Origin: Microcaldota archaeon
Lineage (GTDB): Archaea; Micrarchaeota; Micrarchaeia; Anstonellales; Anstonellaceae
Direction: 5' to 3'
Assembly: GCA_026413805.1 (NCBI GenBank)
Contig: JAOAKE010000034.1
Span: forward strand, 1 to 10,626
DNA length: 10,626 nucleotides
A program made the translations under genes and the position numbers. The number at the start of each line of letters is the position of its first letter. Positions within the stretch are counted from its first letter, which is position 1. This document shows, one piece after another, positions 1 through 6,339 of this stretch. The notes under the pieces were generated by a model, which did not search any database, was not told where the DNA came from, and worked only from the letters and a program-made list of their open reading frames with translations.

Positions 1-45
1 GGCAAGGACAGCAGAGCCGTATGCAAAATATTTAGTGCTAACCAT
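1..45 (-). CDS. Unknown protein, N-terminal 15 codons only, runs off the left edge
   Basis: A minus-strand ATG opens a frame that stays open to the window edge and reads MVSTKYFAYGSAVLA. This start is hydrophobic and could begin a signal peptide or membrane segment, but 15 residues do not allow a family call. A GGGTGG stretch at 50-55 lies four to five bases before the ATG and resembles the GGTG core of the Shine-Dalgarno sequence. A TATA-like palindrome lies about 44 bases upstream, a layout like that of the uL11 gene in this window. An alternative frame from GTG at 53 is also open to the edge, so frame choice is not certain. The gene follows the glycosyltransferase on the same strand after a 65-base gap. 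Confidence 0.4.
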   Translation of the reverse strand, partial: MVSTKYFAYGSAVLA

Positions 46-83
46 TCGCCCACCCGTTGTCTTGGTTCTTCATTCTCTGGCAG

Positions 84-95
84 CGCTTATAAGCG
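84..95 (-). promoter_or_regulatory. TATA-like palindrome CGCTTATAAGCG
   Basis: A perfect 12-base palindrome sits between the end of the glycosyltransferase and the partial gene at the left edge. Its core CTTATAAG resembles an archaeal TATA box. A start site about 26 bases downstream on the minus strand would give a leader of about 18 bases containing GGGTGG. It could equally be part of a hairpin ending the glycosyltransferase transcript, although no T-run follows it. Confidence 0.3.
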
Positions 96-110
96 TTTGT
101 TTCTTGCAGA

Positions 111-1235
111 TTACCCTAGCAGCTTCCGGTATTTTTCCAGCAGCTTTTCAGTGAGGCTGGGTATGGAATATCTGAGGGCGGTTTTCCTCGCCATGGGGGA
201 AAGCCGGTCTCTCTTCTCTATTGCAGCCAAGAGCTTCTCGGCGCAGTCTGCCGGCTCGCCTGAAAACGCATATCCATTCAACCCATCCTTTATCGCCTCA
301 GAAGGAGCAGTATCTTCAAGCACGCAGGCAGGAGTGCCGCATGCCATTGCCTCCAAGTGCACCAGCCCCTGCGTTTCAAAAGAGGAAGCAAAGGCAAAAA
401 CATCGGCAGCATTGTATATATCAACAAGTTTTCTCCGGTCAACTACAAAGCCTTGCATCCGAACCCTGTCCCTCACGCCTAATTGGTCTATCTCTTTTTG
501 AAGCTCTTGCGCATAAGGCCCGGTCCCGACTATCAAAAAGAAAACATCCCTGTCGCGAATGAGCTTGGCAGCCTTTACAATCAATGAATAGTTTTTCTCC
601 TTGACTATGCGCCCCACGCACAGCACAAGCTTTTTGCCTGCAAGCCCAAGCTCCCTTTTTGCCTTTTCCCTGTTTTTCTTTGGCTTGAAAAAGCCAGTGT
701 CCACTGGAGAGGGCAAGACCTCTGACTCTATGCCGTTTTGCGCCATAATCCCTTGGGCGTGGCGCGAAGGGGCAGTCACCAAGTCAAACTTTGAGTAAAG
801 CCACTGCAGGTATTTCCAGGCAATCTTTTTTCCTATCTGCTGGCCTCCCTTGTGCTTTATTATGTAGTGCACCCCGTCGGGTATCATGGTTTCAAGCGAG
901 GCCATGGAGGGCAGCCTTGCCCGGGAGGCAAAATTGGCAGCTGAAAGCGCCATGGTCACCATCGCTTTTGAATGGACTATCTGCACCCCTGTTTTTTGTG
1001 CAACTTCTGAAGCAACGTATGGGAATATTGCTGCCCGGTATTGCGGATAAGGAGGAAAGGTTATTGAGGCAAAGCGGAAAACTCCGCTGCTGTCTTTGAA
1101 TTTTGTGGCTGGGGCAGGCGCAAAGACATACATCTTGTGCCCTTTTTCTTCGAGCCCTTTTTTGAATGCCAAAATTGAGGAGACCACGCCGTCTGTGGTC
1201 GGAAGGTAGCTGTCGGTGAACATCGCGATTTTCAT
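111..1235 (-). CDS. GT4-family (GT-B fold) glycosyltransferase
   Basis: The 374-residue protein has the two Rossmann-like halves of family GT4. The N-terminal acceptor half begins MKIAMFTDSYLPTTDGV (1-17), the usual opening with a glycine-bearing loop. The C-terminal nucleotide-sugar half carries the phosphate-binding stretch GRIVKEKN (208-215), the loop VGTGP (236-240) and the EX7E motif with E287 and E295 inside FETQGLVHLEAMACGTP. By family knowledge it transfers a sugar from a nucleotide-sugar donor with retention, typically to a lipid or polysaccharide acceptor at the cytoplasmic face of the membrane; relatives include diacylglycerol glucosyltransferases and mannosyltransferases. The exact acceptor cannot be read from sequence. 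The usual YHT-type motif near residue 115 reads SLET, so a His commonly seen there appears to be Glu. A TATA-like box 27 bases before the ATG suggests a leaderless message. Length is normal for the family. Confidence 0.9.
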   Translation of the reverse strand: MKIAMFTDSYLPTTDGVVSSILAFKKGLEEKGHKMYVFAPAPATKFKDSSGVFRFASITFPPYPQYRAAIFPYVASEVAQKTGVQIVHSKAMVTMALSAANFASRARLPSMASLETMIPDGVHYIIKHKGGQQIGKKIAWKYLQWLYSKFDLVTAPSRHAQGIMAQNGIESEVLPSPVDTGFFKPKKNREKAKRELGLAGKKLVLCVGRIVKEKNYSLIVKAAKLIRDRDVFFLIVGTGPYAQELQKEIDQLGVRDRVRMQGFVVDRRKLVDIYNAADVFAFASSFETQGLVHLEAMACGTPACVLEDTAPSEAIKDGLNGYAFSGEPADCAEKLLAAIEKRDRLSPMARKTALRYSIPSLTEKLLEKYRKLLG

Positions 1236-1254
1236 ACTCTTGTTGGCTCGCAGG

Positions 1255-1267
1255 CAAAATATTAAAA
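1255..1267. promoter_or_regulatory. Shared AT-rich TATA element between glycosyltransferase and 5S rRNA
   Basis: The stretch AAAATATTAAAAA is the only AT-rich block between the two divergent genes. Its centre, near 1262, lies about 27 bases from the glycosyltransferase ATG (1235, minus) and about 29 bases from the 5S 5' end (1291, plus). Archaeal TATA boxes lie about 25-30 bases before the start of transcription, so the spacing fits both directions. Two-way use is inferred from spacing alone. Confidence 0.5.
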
Positions 1268-1271
1268 ACAG

Positions 1272-1289
1272 ATGCTGGCATATGCTGGC
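1272..1289 (+). repeat. Direct repeat ATGCTGGC, 10-base period
   Basis: ATGCTGGC occurs at 1272-1279 and again at 1282-1289, a spacing of one DNA helical turn, between the TATA element and the 5S rRNA start. It could be a binding site for a regulator or a chance short duplication. It would lie in the initiation region of the 5S gene. Confidence 0.4.
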
Positions 1290-1290
1290 T

Positions 1291-1407
1291 TGTCAGCGGC
1301 CATAGGGGAGGGGAAACACCCGAACCCATTCCGAACTCGGAAGTTAAGCCCTCCCACGACTTTGCTGGTACTGCGCTTTTGCGCGGGAAGGCGAGTTGCT
1401 GCTGACA
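1291..1407 (+). rRNA. rrf: 5S ribosomal RNA
   Basis: A 117-base 5S rRNA. The ends pair as TGTCAGC (1291-1297) with GCTGACA (1401-1407), forming helix I. The conserved core is present: GGGAAACACCCGAACCCATT and CCGAACTCGGAAGTTAAGC, which form loops B and C and helix III, followed by a helix IV region with GCGCTTTTGCGC. The RNA belongs to the large ribosomal subunit, where it binds uL18 and uL5. No 16S, 23S or tRNA gene adjoins it; the only other rRNA in the window is the 16S end about 9 kb away on the other strand. The exact ends are set by helix I and could be off by a base or two. Confidence 0.95.
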
Positions 1408-1447
1408 CACCAAAACCCCCACGCCTAACCTAAAGTGGGTTTTGGTG
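1408..1447 (+). terminator. Hairpin directly behind the 5S rRNA
   Basis: CACCAAAA (1408-1415) pairs with TTTTGGTG (1440-1447), and CCCAC (1418-1422) pairs with GTGGG (1435-1439). This gives a 13-base-pair stem with a two-base bulge (CC) and a 12-base loop. The stem begins at the very next base after helix I of the 5S rRNA. It has no following T-run, so it may act in 3'-end processing or protection rather than as a classic terminator. Confidence 0.5.
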
Positions 1448-1520
1448 AATCCTCCCGAACGCCCGCCCAAATTTTGCAAGACAACCAAAGCAAGGCATTT
1501 TCTGCCGCACCTTCTCTGCA

Positions 1521-1531
1521 CTATTTTTAAA
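1521..1531 (+). promoter_or_regulatory. TATA box for the AMP phosphorylase gene
   Basis: CTATTTTTAAA lies with its centre about 27 bases before the ATG at 1554. This spacing places the start of transcription at or next to the start codon, so the message is probably leaderless. The 73 bases between the post-5S hairpin and this box show no other feature. Confidence 0.5.
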
Positions 1532-1553
1532 CTTCACAAGAAAAGAGAAGGGC

Positions 1554-3131
1554 ATGGCAAAAAAAGAGGGCAGCATTGCACAATCTAAACTATCCCCCAA
1601 AGATGAGGTCTGGAAATACAAAAAATACCTGTGCAAGGCGCGGTGCTTTGACATAACTGCTGGGGGAAAAATCGCAGTCCTCAATGAAACAGAGGCGCAT
1701 GAAAACGACCTTTATACCTCGCATCGCGTCATTCTTCGCACCCCCAAGGCGCAGACTGTTGCAATAATTGACTTGTCTTCAGACATTGTCCAACGGGGTG
1801 AAATTGTCCTCTTTTCCGAGGTAGCAGAGGAGCTAGGGGCAACCGAAGGCACGCCAGTTGAAATTCTCCACATGCAGCGGCCAGCCTCAATAGAATTCAT
1901 CAAGAAGAAGATGGACGGGCGCACCCTCTCAAAGCACGAGATTGACACCATCATGCGCGAGCTGATGGAAAATCGGCTTTCTGAGGCTGAGCTTGCCTCT
2001 TTCATTACTTCCATTTACATCAGGGGGATGAGCGACGATGAGATAGTGGCGCTTACTGAAAGCGTGGTGGCAACAGGGCAGACTCTCCAGCTTGGAAGGC
2101 ATCCAATCTGCGACAAGCACTGCATAGGCGGGGTGGCAGGAAACAGGACCACCATGGTAATCGTCCCGATAGTTGCCGCAGCCGGGCTTTACATACCAAA
2201 GACATCCAGCCGATCAATAACCTCGGCAGCCGGAACTGCAGACACCATGGAAGTGCTTGCAGATGTCTCCTTTAACATATCTGAGATGCGCGAGATTGTG
2301 CAAAAAAGCAAAGGCTGCATTGTCTGGGGAGGGGCGCTTCGGCTTGCCTCAGCAGATGACAAGTTGATAAAGATAAGAAACCCGCTTTCGCTTGACCCCA
2401 AAGGAGTCCTGCTTGCCTCTATACTTGCAAAAAAGAAAAGCGTTGGGGCAGAAAACATCATAATTGACATCCCAATCGGCAGGGGCGCAAAAATCCAAGA
2501 CCAGCGCGAGGCAGGAGAGCTTGCCCGTGACTTTATAAACATAGGCAAGCGGCTTGGGATGAAGATAGAAGTGCTAATTACAGATGGCTCAGAGCCTGTT
2601 GGCAGAGGGATAGGCCCTGCCCTTGAATGCCACGACGTCCTGTCTGTGCTTTCAGGAGGGGGGCCGCCTGACCTTCGCGACAAGTCCTGCCAGCTTGCAG
2701 GCGCACTTTTGGAGCTTTCAGGAAAGGTAAAGAAGGGAAGCGGCTTTCAGGCAGCCGAGAAGCTTCTCTCTTCGGGCAAGGCGCTTTTGAAATTCCGCGA
2801 AATTGTAGAGCTTCAAGGGGGCAACCGCAACCTCAAGCCAGATGACATTCCAGTTGCCCCGCACAAGCACACGGTCTATGCCACTGAAAACGGGCGAATC
2901 TTCCACATTGACAACAAGATGATTTCCAAGATAGCCCGCGCAGCGGGTGCTCCAAATGACAAGGCAGCAGGCGTGCTTCTTTTGTGCGAGCGAGGAGACA
3001 GGATAAACAAAGGCGACCCGCTCTTTGAAATCCACGCAGTTTCAGAAAGCAAGCTGGATTTTGCCATCAAGGCATTGGAGGGCTGGAGCCCAGTTGAGCT
3101 TAGAAAAGTGGTGCTCTCCTCAATTAACTAA
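1554..3131 (+). CDS. deoA: AMP phosphorylase (thymidine phosphorylase family)
   Basis: The 525-residue protein is the archaeal AMP phosphorylase type, which converts a nucleoside 5'-monophosphate and phosphate to the free base and ribose 1,5-bisphosphate. In archaea that product can go via ribose-1,5-bisphosphate isomerase to type III RuBisCO or central metabolism. Residues 1-110 form the archaeal N-terminal domain lacking in bacterial thymidine phosphorylases. The family signature appears as KHCIGGVAGNR (188-198), followed by TSSRSITSAAGTADTMEVL (217-235). C-terminal landmarks are GSEPVGRGIGP (345-355) and GGNRNLKPDD (422-431). The GNR form of the phosphate loop, in place of GDK, separates AMP phosphorylase from thymidine phosphorylase. 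The first 20 residues look like a small extension beyond the usual length of about 500. The isomerase and RuBisCO genes are not in this window, so the complete pathway cannot be confirmed here. Confidence 0.93.
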   Translation: MAKKEGSIAQSKLSPKDEVWKYKKYLCKARCFDITAGGKIAVLNETEAHENDLYTSHRVILRTPKAQTVAIIDLSSDIVQRGEIVLFSEVAEELGATEGTPVEILHMQRPASIEFIKKKMDGRTLSKHEIDTIMRELMENRLSEAELASFITSIYIRGMSDDEIVALTESVVATGQTLQLGRHPICDKHCIGGVAGNRTTMVIVPIVAAAGLYIPKTSSRSITSAAGTADTMEVLADVSFNISEMREIVQKSKGCIVWGGALRLASADDKLIKIRNPLSLDPKGVLLASILAKKKSVGAENIIIDIPIGRGAKIQDQREAGELARDFINIGKRLGMKIEVLITDGSEPVGRGIGPALECHDVLSVLSGGGPPDLRDKSCQLAGALLELSGKVKKGSGFQAAEKLLSSGKALLKFREIVELQGGNRNLKPDDIPVAPHKHTVYATENGRIFHIDNKMISKIARAAGAPNDKAAGVLLLCERGDRINKGDPLFEIHAVSESKLDFAIKALEGWSPVELRKVVLSSIN

Positions 3132-3138
3132 TGCCATA

Positions 3139-3160
3139 AGCCCAGCGGGCTATTTTTTTT
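3139..3160 (+). terminator. Hairpin plus T8 terminator behind AMP phosphorylase
   Basis: AGCCC (3139-3143) pairs with GGGCT (3147-3151) around a three-base loop, and a run of eight T follows at 3153-3160. T-runs are the main archaeal termination signal. The element overlaps the last codons of the convergent hydrolase gene, whose terminal lysine codons are the reverse complement of the T-run. Confidence 0.6.
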
Positions 3161-3713
3161 GCAAAATCCTTGCAAGGTGGGAAAGAAGCTCTTCGCTCCT
3201 TTCAAATATCTTTATGTTGCTTTCCAGCTTGAGCTCCAATTCAAACATAATTTCGTCTTTGCAGGTATTAAGCGGGCTTCCGACAGTGGCATCAATCGGG
3301 ATGAATACTTCGTATCCTGTTCTCGCCCCTCCCAAGGCAGTAGCCTTTACACACTCCACCCGGTTAAACCCAACAACCACCACCCTTTTTTCAAGCAGGT
3401 TGGACTCAAGAAAAGTCACCAATTCTTTGCTTTCAAAGGCATCAAACGAGTCCTTTTTAATCACAGGGGCGCCAGGCACGATTTTTCTTATGAAGGGATT
3501 AACTGGGTGCTTTGACTTTGAGTATCTGATTAGGGCAATGGGCAGCCCAAGGTTTTTTGCATTCAAAATGAGGCGGCTTGCATTTTCATATCCTTCCTTT
3601 TCTCCTTTCTCCATTAGCACAGGATGCTGCATATCCACTACAACAAGACCAGCGGCAGCCTTCTTCTGCCCTGCATTCGGGCCTGTTCTTCTGACTAAAT
3701 TGAAAATTGGCAT
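3150..3713 (-). CDS. Isochorismatase-like cysteine hydrolase
   Basis: A 187-residue protein of the isochorismatase/nicotinamidase superfamily. Counting from the ATG at 3713, the catalytic triad is visible: D27 in VVVDMQ, K87 in VIKKDSFDAF and C121 in GFNRVECVKAT. The stretch ending in DATVG (141-145) is also typical of the fold. Members hydrolyse amides or vinyl ethers such as nicotinamide, N-carbamoyl compounds or isochorismate; the substrate here cannot be told from sequence. The residue three before the catalytic Cys is Arg where Thr or Ser is common. A GTG at 3734 would add seven residues, but the TATA-like box centred near 3740 lies 27-28 bases before the ATG at 3713, which argues for that start and a leaderless message. 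The gene converges on AMP phosphorylase and diverges from ftsZ; any link to nucleotide or NAD salvage is speculation. Confidence 0.85.
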   Translation of the reverse strand: MPIFNLVRRTGPNAGQKKAAAGLVVVDMQHPVLMEKGEKEGYENASRLILNAKNLGLPIALIRYSKSKHPVNPFIRKIVPGAPVIKKDSFDAFESKELVTFLESNLLEKRVVVVGFNRVECVKATALGGARTGYEVFIPIDATVGSPLNTCKDEIMFELELKLESNIKIFERSEELLSHLARILQKK

Positions 3714-3735
3714 GCAACTTTCCAATATAAACACC

Positions 3736-3745
3736 TTTTAAATTT
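3736..3745 (-). promoter_or_regulatory. TATA box for the cysteine hydrolase gene
   Basis: TTTTAAATTT on the plus strand, read as AAATTTAAAA on the minus strand, is centred 27-28 bases before the ATG at 3713. Its position decides the start codon choice. A near copy of the element (3807-3816) precedes ftsZ. Confidence 0.5.
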
Positions 3746-3806
3746 ACCTATTACCACCATTCCTCTTTGCCCAAATGCCCCCCTGCTTTGCCCCCATCCT
3801 GTCCCA

Positions 3807-3817
3807 TTTTAAATTTT
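3807..3817 (+). promoter_or_regulatory. TATA box upstream of ftsZ
   Basis: TTTTAAATTTT lies about 72 bases before the ftsZ ATG, much further than the 27 or so bases seen at several other genes here. Transcription would start near 3836, leaving a leader of 45-50 bases. A weaker second candidate, ACATATTC at 3822-3829, would start transcription near 3853. Confidence 0.45.
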
Positions 3818-3833
3818 CCCAAACATATTCGAC

Positions 3834-3886
3834 GTGAAAGAAAAGTTCTTAGCATGAGCAAGAAAAACCGAGGGCTGAAAAAATGA
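3834..3886 (+). other. Two short upstream ORFs chained to ftsZ by ATGA overlaps
   Basis: A GTG at 3834 opens a seven-codon frame (VKEKFLA) ending in TGA at 3855-3857. That stop overlaps the ATG at 3854, which opens a ten-codon frame (MSKKNRGLKK) ending in TGA at 3884-3886. This second stop overlaps the ftsZ ATG at 3883. The main TATA box would place the start of transcription at about the GTG. The layout would allow translational coupling or attenuation of ftsZ. The peptides are tiny and might be chance; conservation is unknown. Confidence 0.3.
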
Positions 3887-4986
3887 GCCTTGACAACATT
3901 GAAAGAGAAATCCCAGACGGAATAACCCTTTCAGATGAGGACGCAGAGCTATTGCGCTTCATAGAGCAAAGCAAGCCAAAAATCTATGTGGTAGGAGCAG
4001 GGGGCTCGGGCTGCAATACCATGACGAGGATGCACGAGATAAAGATTGAAGGCGTGAAGCTCATCGCAATGAATACCGATGTCCAGCACCTTGTCAAGAT
4101 GAGGGCAGACAAAAAGGTGCTACTTGGGAAGAAAACCACGCGCGGAATGGGGGCAGGCAGCAACCCCTCAGTGGGAGAGGCAGCTGCAAAGGAATCAATA
4201 GAAGACATAAAAAATGCCATTTCTGATGCCATGATGGTATTTGTAACCTGTGGCTTGGGAGGAGGCACTGGCACAGGCAGTGCGCACATAATAGCAGAGC
4301 AGGCAAAAAGCATAGGCGCCCTTACAGTGGCAGTGGTCACCCTCCCATTTTCATCAGAGGGCAAGGTCAGGATGCAAAACGCATTGGAGGGATTGGCAAA
4401 GCTTCGCAAGCATGCTGACACAGTAGTAGTAATCCCAAACGACAAGCTGCTTTCCATTGTTCCTGACCTGCCATTGAACACTGCCTTTAAGGTTTCTGAC
4501 GAGGTCTTGGCAGGGGCAGTGAAGGGGATTGCCGAGCTTGTTACCAAGGCAGGCTTGGTAAACCTTGACTTTGCAGACCTGCGAACTATCTTATCAGGCG
4601 CTGGCTGCGCGGTAGTCGGAGTTGGGGAAGCCTCAGTGGATGCCAAGCCGGACCAGCGAGCCCTCATCGCAGTAGATACCGCCATGAACTCCCCCCTTCT
4701 TGACATAGACGTTTCAACAGCCAACCGCGCCCTGATAAACGTTACTGGCGGGGAGGACATGACTTTAAAGGAAGCCGAGTTGATAGTTTCAGAGGTTTCA
4801 AAAAGGATTGACCCATCCTCTCACATCATCTGGGGGGCAAGGATAGAGAAGAACACCAAAAAGAGCGCAATTCGCGTGCTTGCAGTGCTTGCAGGCGCAA
4901 AATTCCCCCAATACGAGCTGAAGGACATGCTGGCTTCCCCTGCCAGCATTGAAGAAACTGAGCTCGACTTGGACTTGGTGGGGTGA
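3883..4986 (+). CDS. ftsZ: Cell division protein FtsZ, archaeal FtsZ1-like
   Basis: A 367-residue tubulin-family GTPase that polymerises into the cytokinetic ring at mid-cell. After a 30-residue acidic N-terminal extension come the nucleotide-binding VVGAGGSGCN (36-45), NTDVQHL (64-70), the tubulin signature GGGTGTG (126-132) preceded by TCGL, and TLPFSSEGKVRM (153-164). The T7 loop NLDFAD (227-232) supplies the acidic residues that complete the GTPase site of the next subunit, so the protein should be an active polymerising GTPase. NTDVQHL and NLDFAD place it nearer FtsZ1 than FtsZ2. It ends in a short acidic tail (ETELDLDLVG), probably a docking site for membrane or partner proteins such as SepF. 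It is the first gene of ftsZ-secE-spt5; its TGA lies just before secE. Only weak ribosome-binding signals (GAGGG at 3869-3873) precede the ATG. Confidence 0.97.
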   Translation: MSLDNIEREIPDGITLSDEDAELLRFIEQSKPKIYVVGAGGSGCNTMTRMHEIKIEGVKLIAMNTDVQHLVKMRADKKVLLGKKTTRGMGAGSNPSVGEAAAKESIEDIKNAISDAMMVFVTCGLGGGTGTGSAHIIAEQAKSIGALTVAVVTLPFSSEGKVRMQNALEGLAKLRKHADTVVVIPNDKLLSIVPDLPLNTAFKVSDEVLAGAVKGIAELVTKAGLVNLDFADLRTILSGAGCAVVGVGEASVDAKPDQRALIAVDTAMNSPLLDIDVSTANRALINVTGGEDMTLKEAELIVSEVSKRIDPSSHIIWGARIEKNTKKSAIRVLAVLAGAKFPQYELKDMLASPASIEETELDLDLVG

Positions 4987-4991
4987 GCAAG

Positions 4992-5177
4992 ATGCAGCTG
5001 CCATCATTCATAAGCAACATTTTCATTTTCTTTCGCGAATGCAGAAGGGTCCTAAATGTCGCCTCGCGCCCAAAGAAAAAAGACTTTATGCAGATAATAA
5101 AGGTGACAGGCGCAGGAGTAGTCTTAATAGGGTTGGTGGGAGTTATTTTAGCATTCATCCTTGGCCTGATTTCATGA
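4992..5177 (+). CDS. secE: Preprotein translocase subunit SecE (Sec61 gamma type)
   Basis: A 61-residue protein with the archaeal and eukaryotic SecE/Sec61-gamma layout: an amphipathic cytosolic helix with FFRECRRVLNVASRPKK (13-29), then DFMQIIKVTG and a single transmembrane helix around residues 37-59 rich in Gly, Val and Leu. It clamps the two halves of SecY in the membrane translocon. The ATG at 4992 is preferred because GGGGTGA (4980-4986) lies five bases before it and matches the anti-Shine-Dalgarno sequence of the 16S rRNA here. A GTG at 4983 overlapping the ftsZ stop would add three residues. The order ftsZ-secE-spt5 is common in archaea. SecE is needed for export of the two secreted proteins encoded further on. 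Confidence 0.92.
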   Translation: MQLPSFISNIFIFFRECRRVLNVASRPKKKDFMQIIKVTGAGVVLIGLVGVILAFILGLIS

Positions 5178-5219
5178 AGCTTTAATTGAATTCAGGCTTT
5201 ATCCGCTAGGGTGTTTCTG

Positions 5220-5669
5220 ATGATATATGTATATCGTGTGACGGCTGGGCAAGAGCGAGTGGTGCTTGAAATGCTGCTAAAAAAGGTGAAAAAAGACTCT
5301 CTGAAAGTATACTCCATAGCACACTTTGAAGACCTCAAAGGCTACCTTGTAATAGAGGCAGAAGACGAAATAACCGCCCGACAAGCAGGGTTGCGCATAC
5401 CGCACATAAAGGGCGTGCTTGAAAAGCCCATGGAAATAAAAGACATAGAGGGGCTGATAGCTGCTGCAAAGCCAGCCGTCCTTTCCATCAACAAAGGCGA
5501 CCTGGTTGAGCTTATTTCAGGGCCGTTCAAGGGAGAAAAGGCGCGAGTGATTAAAATAGACACCAACAAAGACGAAGTAACAGTTGAGCTTTCAGAGGTG
5601 GCGGTCCCAATACCCGTGACCATAAAGGCAAACACAATAAGAGTTTTCCAGAAGGCATCTGAAAATTAG
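5220..5669 (+). CDS. spt5: Transcription elongation factor Spt5 (NusG family)
   Basis: A 149-residue archaeal Spt5 made of one NGN domain (1-80), beginning MIYVYRVTAGQE and including GYLVIEAE (41-48), followed by one KOW domain (about 88-143) containing NKGDLVELISGPFKGEKARV. The NGN domain binds the RNA polymerase clamp with Spt4 and raises processivity; the KOW domain contacts RNA and, in prokaryotic relatives, ribosomal protein uS10. Length matches the archaeal family. The ATG at 5220 is chosen over a GTG at 5211 because the NGN fold starts right at MIYVYRV and GGGTG (5209-5213) acts as ribosome-binding site six bases upstream. The 42-base gap after secE contains no clear promoter. In many archaea uL11 follows; here a convergent unknown gene begins two bases after the stop. 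Confidence 0.95.
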   Translation: MIYVYRVTAGQERVVLEMLLKKVKKDSLKVYSIAHFEDLKGYLVIEAEDEITARQAGLRIPHIKGVLEKPMEIKDIEGLIAAAKPAVLSINKGDLVELISGPFKGEKARVIKIDTNKDEVTVELSEVAVPIPVTIKANTIRVFQKASEN

Positions 5670-5671
5670 CA

Positions 5672-6274
5672 TTACTCATCAAGCATGCACAGCATTTTTA
5701 GGGTGGCTATCCTGCTTGCCATGCTGCTTTTTAGTATAAGCTCATCGGAGCGATCCTTCCTCTTCTTGATCTTTTCCCACGCCTCAATCAGCTCTTTAAC
5801 TCTTCCTTCTATCAAATAAGAGTAAAGCCTTCCTTCTTTGTCAAGCGCGCTTGCATATGTCCTTGCCCAGTAGGCCATTTTGCGTATGCACCTTAAGTTC
5901 TTCTCATCTTCAACTCGCATTATCAGATCACCAGAGAGGCTAAGAATCCCTTTAGATTCTTTTATTATTGCGTTTGGAGAGCTAGACCTCTCCAATGCCA
6001 AAAGCATTGCGTCCACTTCCTTTATGCCGGGGGTGGTAAAATGAATTTTCAAGAGGTATTTTTTCAGAAGTTCGGCCCTTTCCATTAGAATCTCTGCCAC
6101 GTTATTGCACAAAGTAGAAAACGCCTTTTCCTTCATGATGCCTTCACTTAGCACCCCTTTTCTTTTGATATATTTTTCGATATACTCGTCAGAAAGATTA
6201 GGCGGAAGTTTTTTCTCTCCCGGAAATTTTATTGAAAGCTGCACCGCCTTCCCTGATTTGTTTTTCATGTCCAT
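5672..6274 (-). CDS. Hypothetical protein, mostly helical, cytosolic
   Basis: A 200-residue protein not recognised as a known family. It has no signal peptide or transmembrane segment and is rich in Lys, Glu and Leu. After a short basic N-terminus with SIKFPGEKKLPPNLSDEYIE (14-33), the rest looks like a series of amphipathic helices: about 42-78, 84-97, 113-145, 150-173 and 176-198. Three lone Cys (56, 129, 196) do not form a metal site pattern. The ATG at 6274 is supported by a TATA-like TTTAAATA at 6297-6304, 26 bases upstream, so the message may be leaderless; the Met at codon 3 could also start, with GGTG seven bases before it. The C-terminal stretch SDELILKSSMASRIA weakly resembles SDNLLVKSAFAQMFL in the 210-residue protein at 9593-10225, too little to claim kinship. 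It converges on spt5 with a two-base gap. Confidence 0.8.
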   Translation of the reverse strand: MDMKNKSGKAVQLSIKFPGEKKLPPNLSDEYIEKYIKRKGVLSEGIMKEKAFSTLCNNVAEILMERAELLKKYLLKIHFTTPGIKEVDAMLLALERSSSPNAIIKESKGILSLSGDLIMRVEDEKNLRCIRKMAYWARTYASALDKEGRLYSYLIEGRVKELIEAWEKIKKRKDRSDELILKSSMASRIATLKMLCMLDE

Positions 6275-6296
6275 GCACCTATTAAGACGCAGAGGC

Positions 6297-6304
6297 TATT
6301 TAAA
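6297..6304 (-). promoter_or_regulatory. TATA box for the 200-residue protein gene
   Basis: TTTAAATA on the minus strand is centred 26-27 bases before the ATG at 6274, giving a leaderless message. A second AT-rich block at 6322-6335 contains TATATAA in both orientations. It lies just behind the beta-propeller gene and may act mainly as a T-rich end signal for that gene. Confidence 0.45.
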
Positions 6305-6339
6305 CATTGTGGTAATAAATGAATTTATATAAATAAAAC

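Noticed and set aside
892..1521. Minus-strand frame of 209 codons running through the 5S rRNA gene
   Set aside because: It covers an rRNA gene and a confident glycosyltransferase start; no start signal or family match supports it.
3025..3741. Plus-strand frame of 238 codons across the end of AMP phosphorylase and the hydrolase gene
   Set aside because: It overlaps two genes with clear catalytic motifs and reads as a shadow of the minus-strand hydrolase.
3984..4760. Long open frame of 258 codons antisense to ftsZ
   Set aside because: It lies wholly opposite a well-conserved ftsZ, its residue make-up is that of a reverse-frame shadow, and it matches no family.
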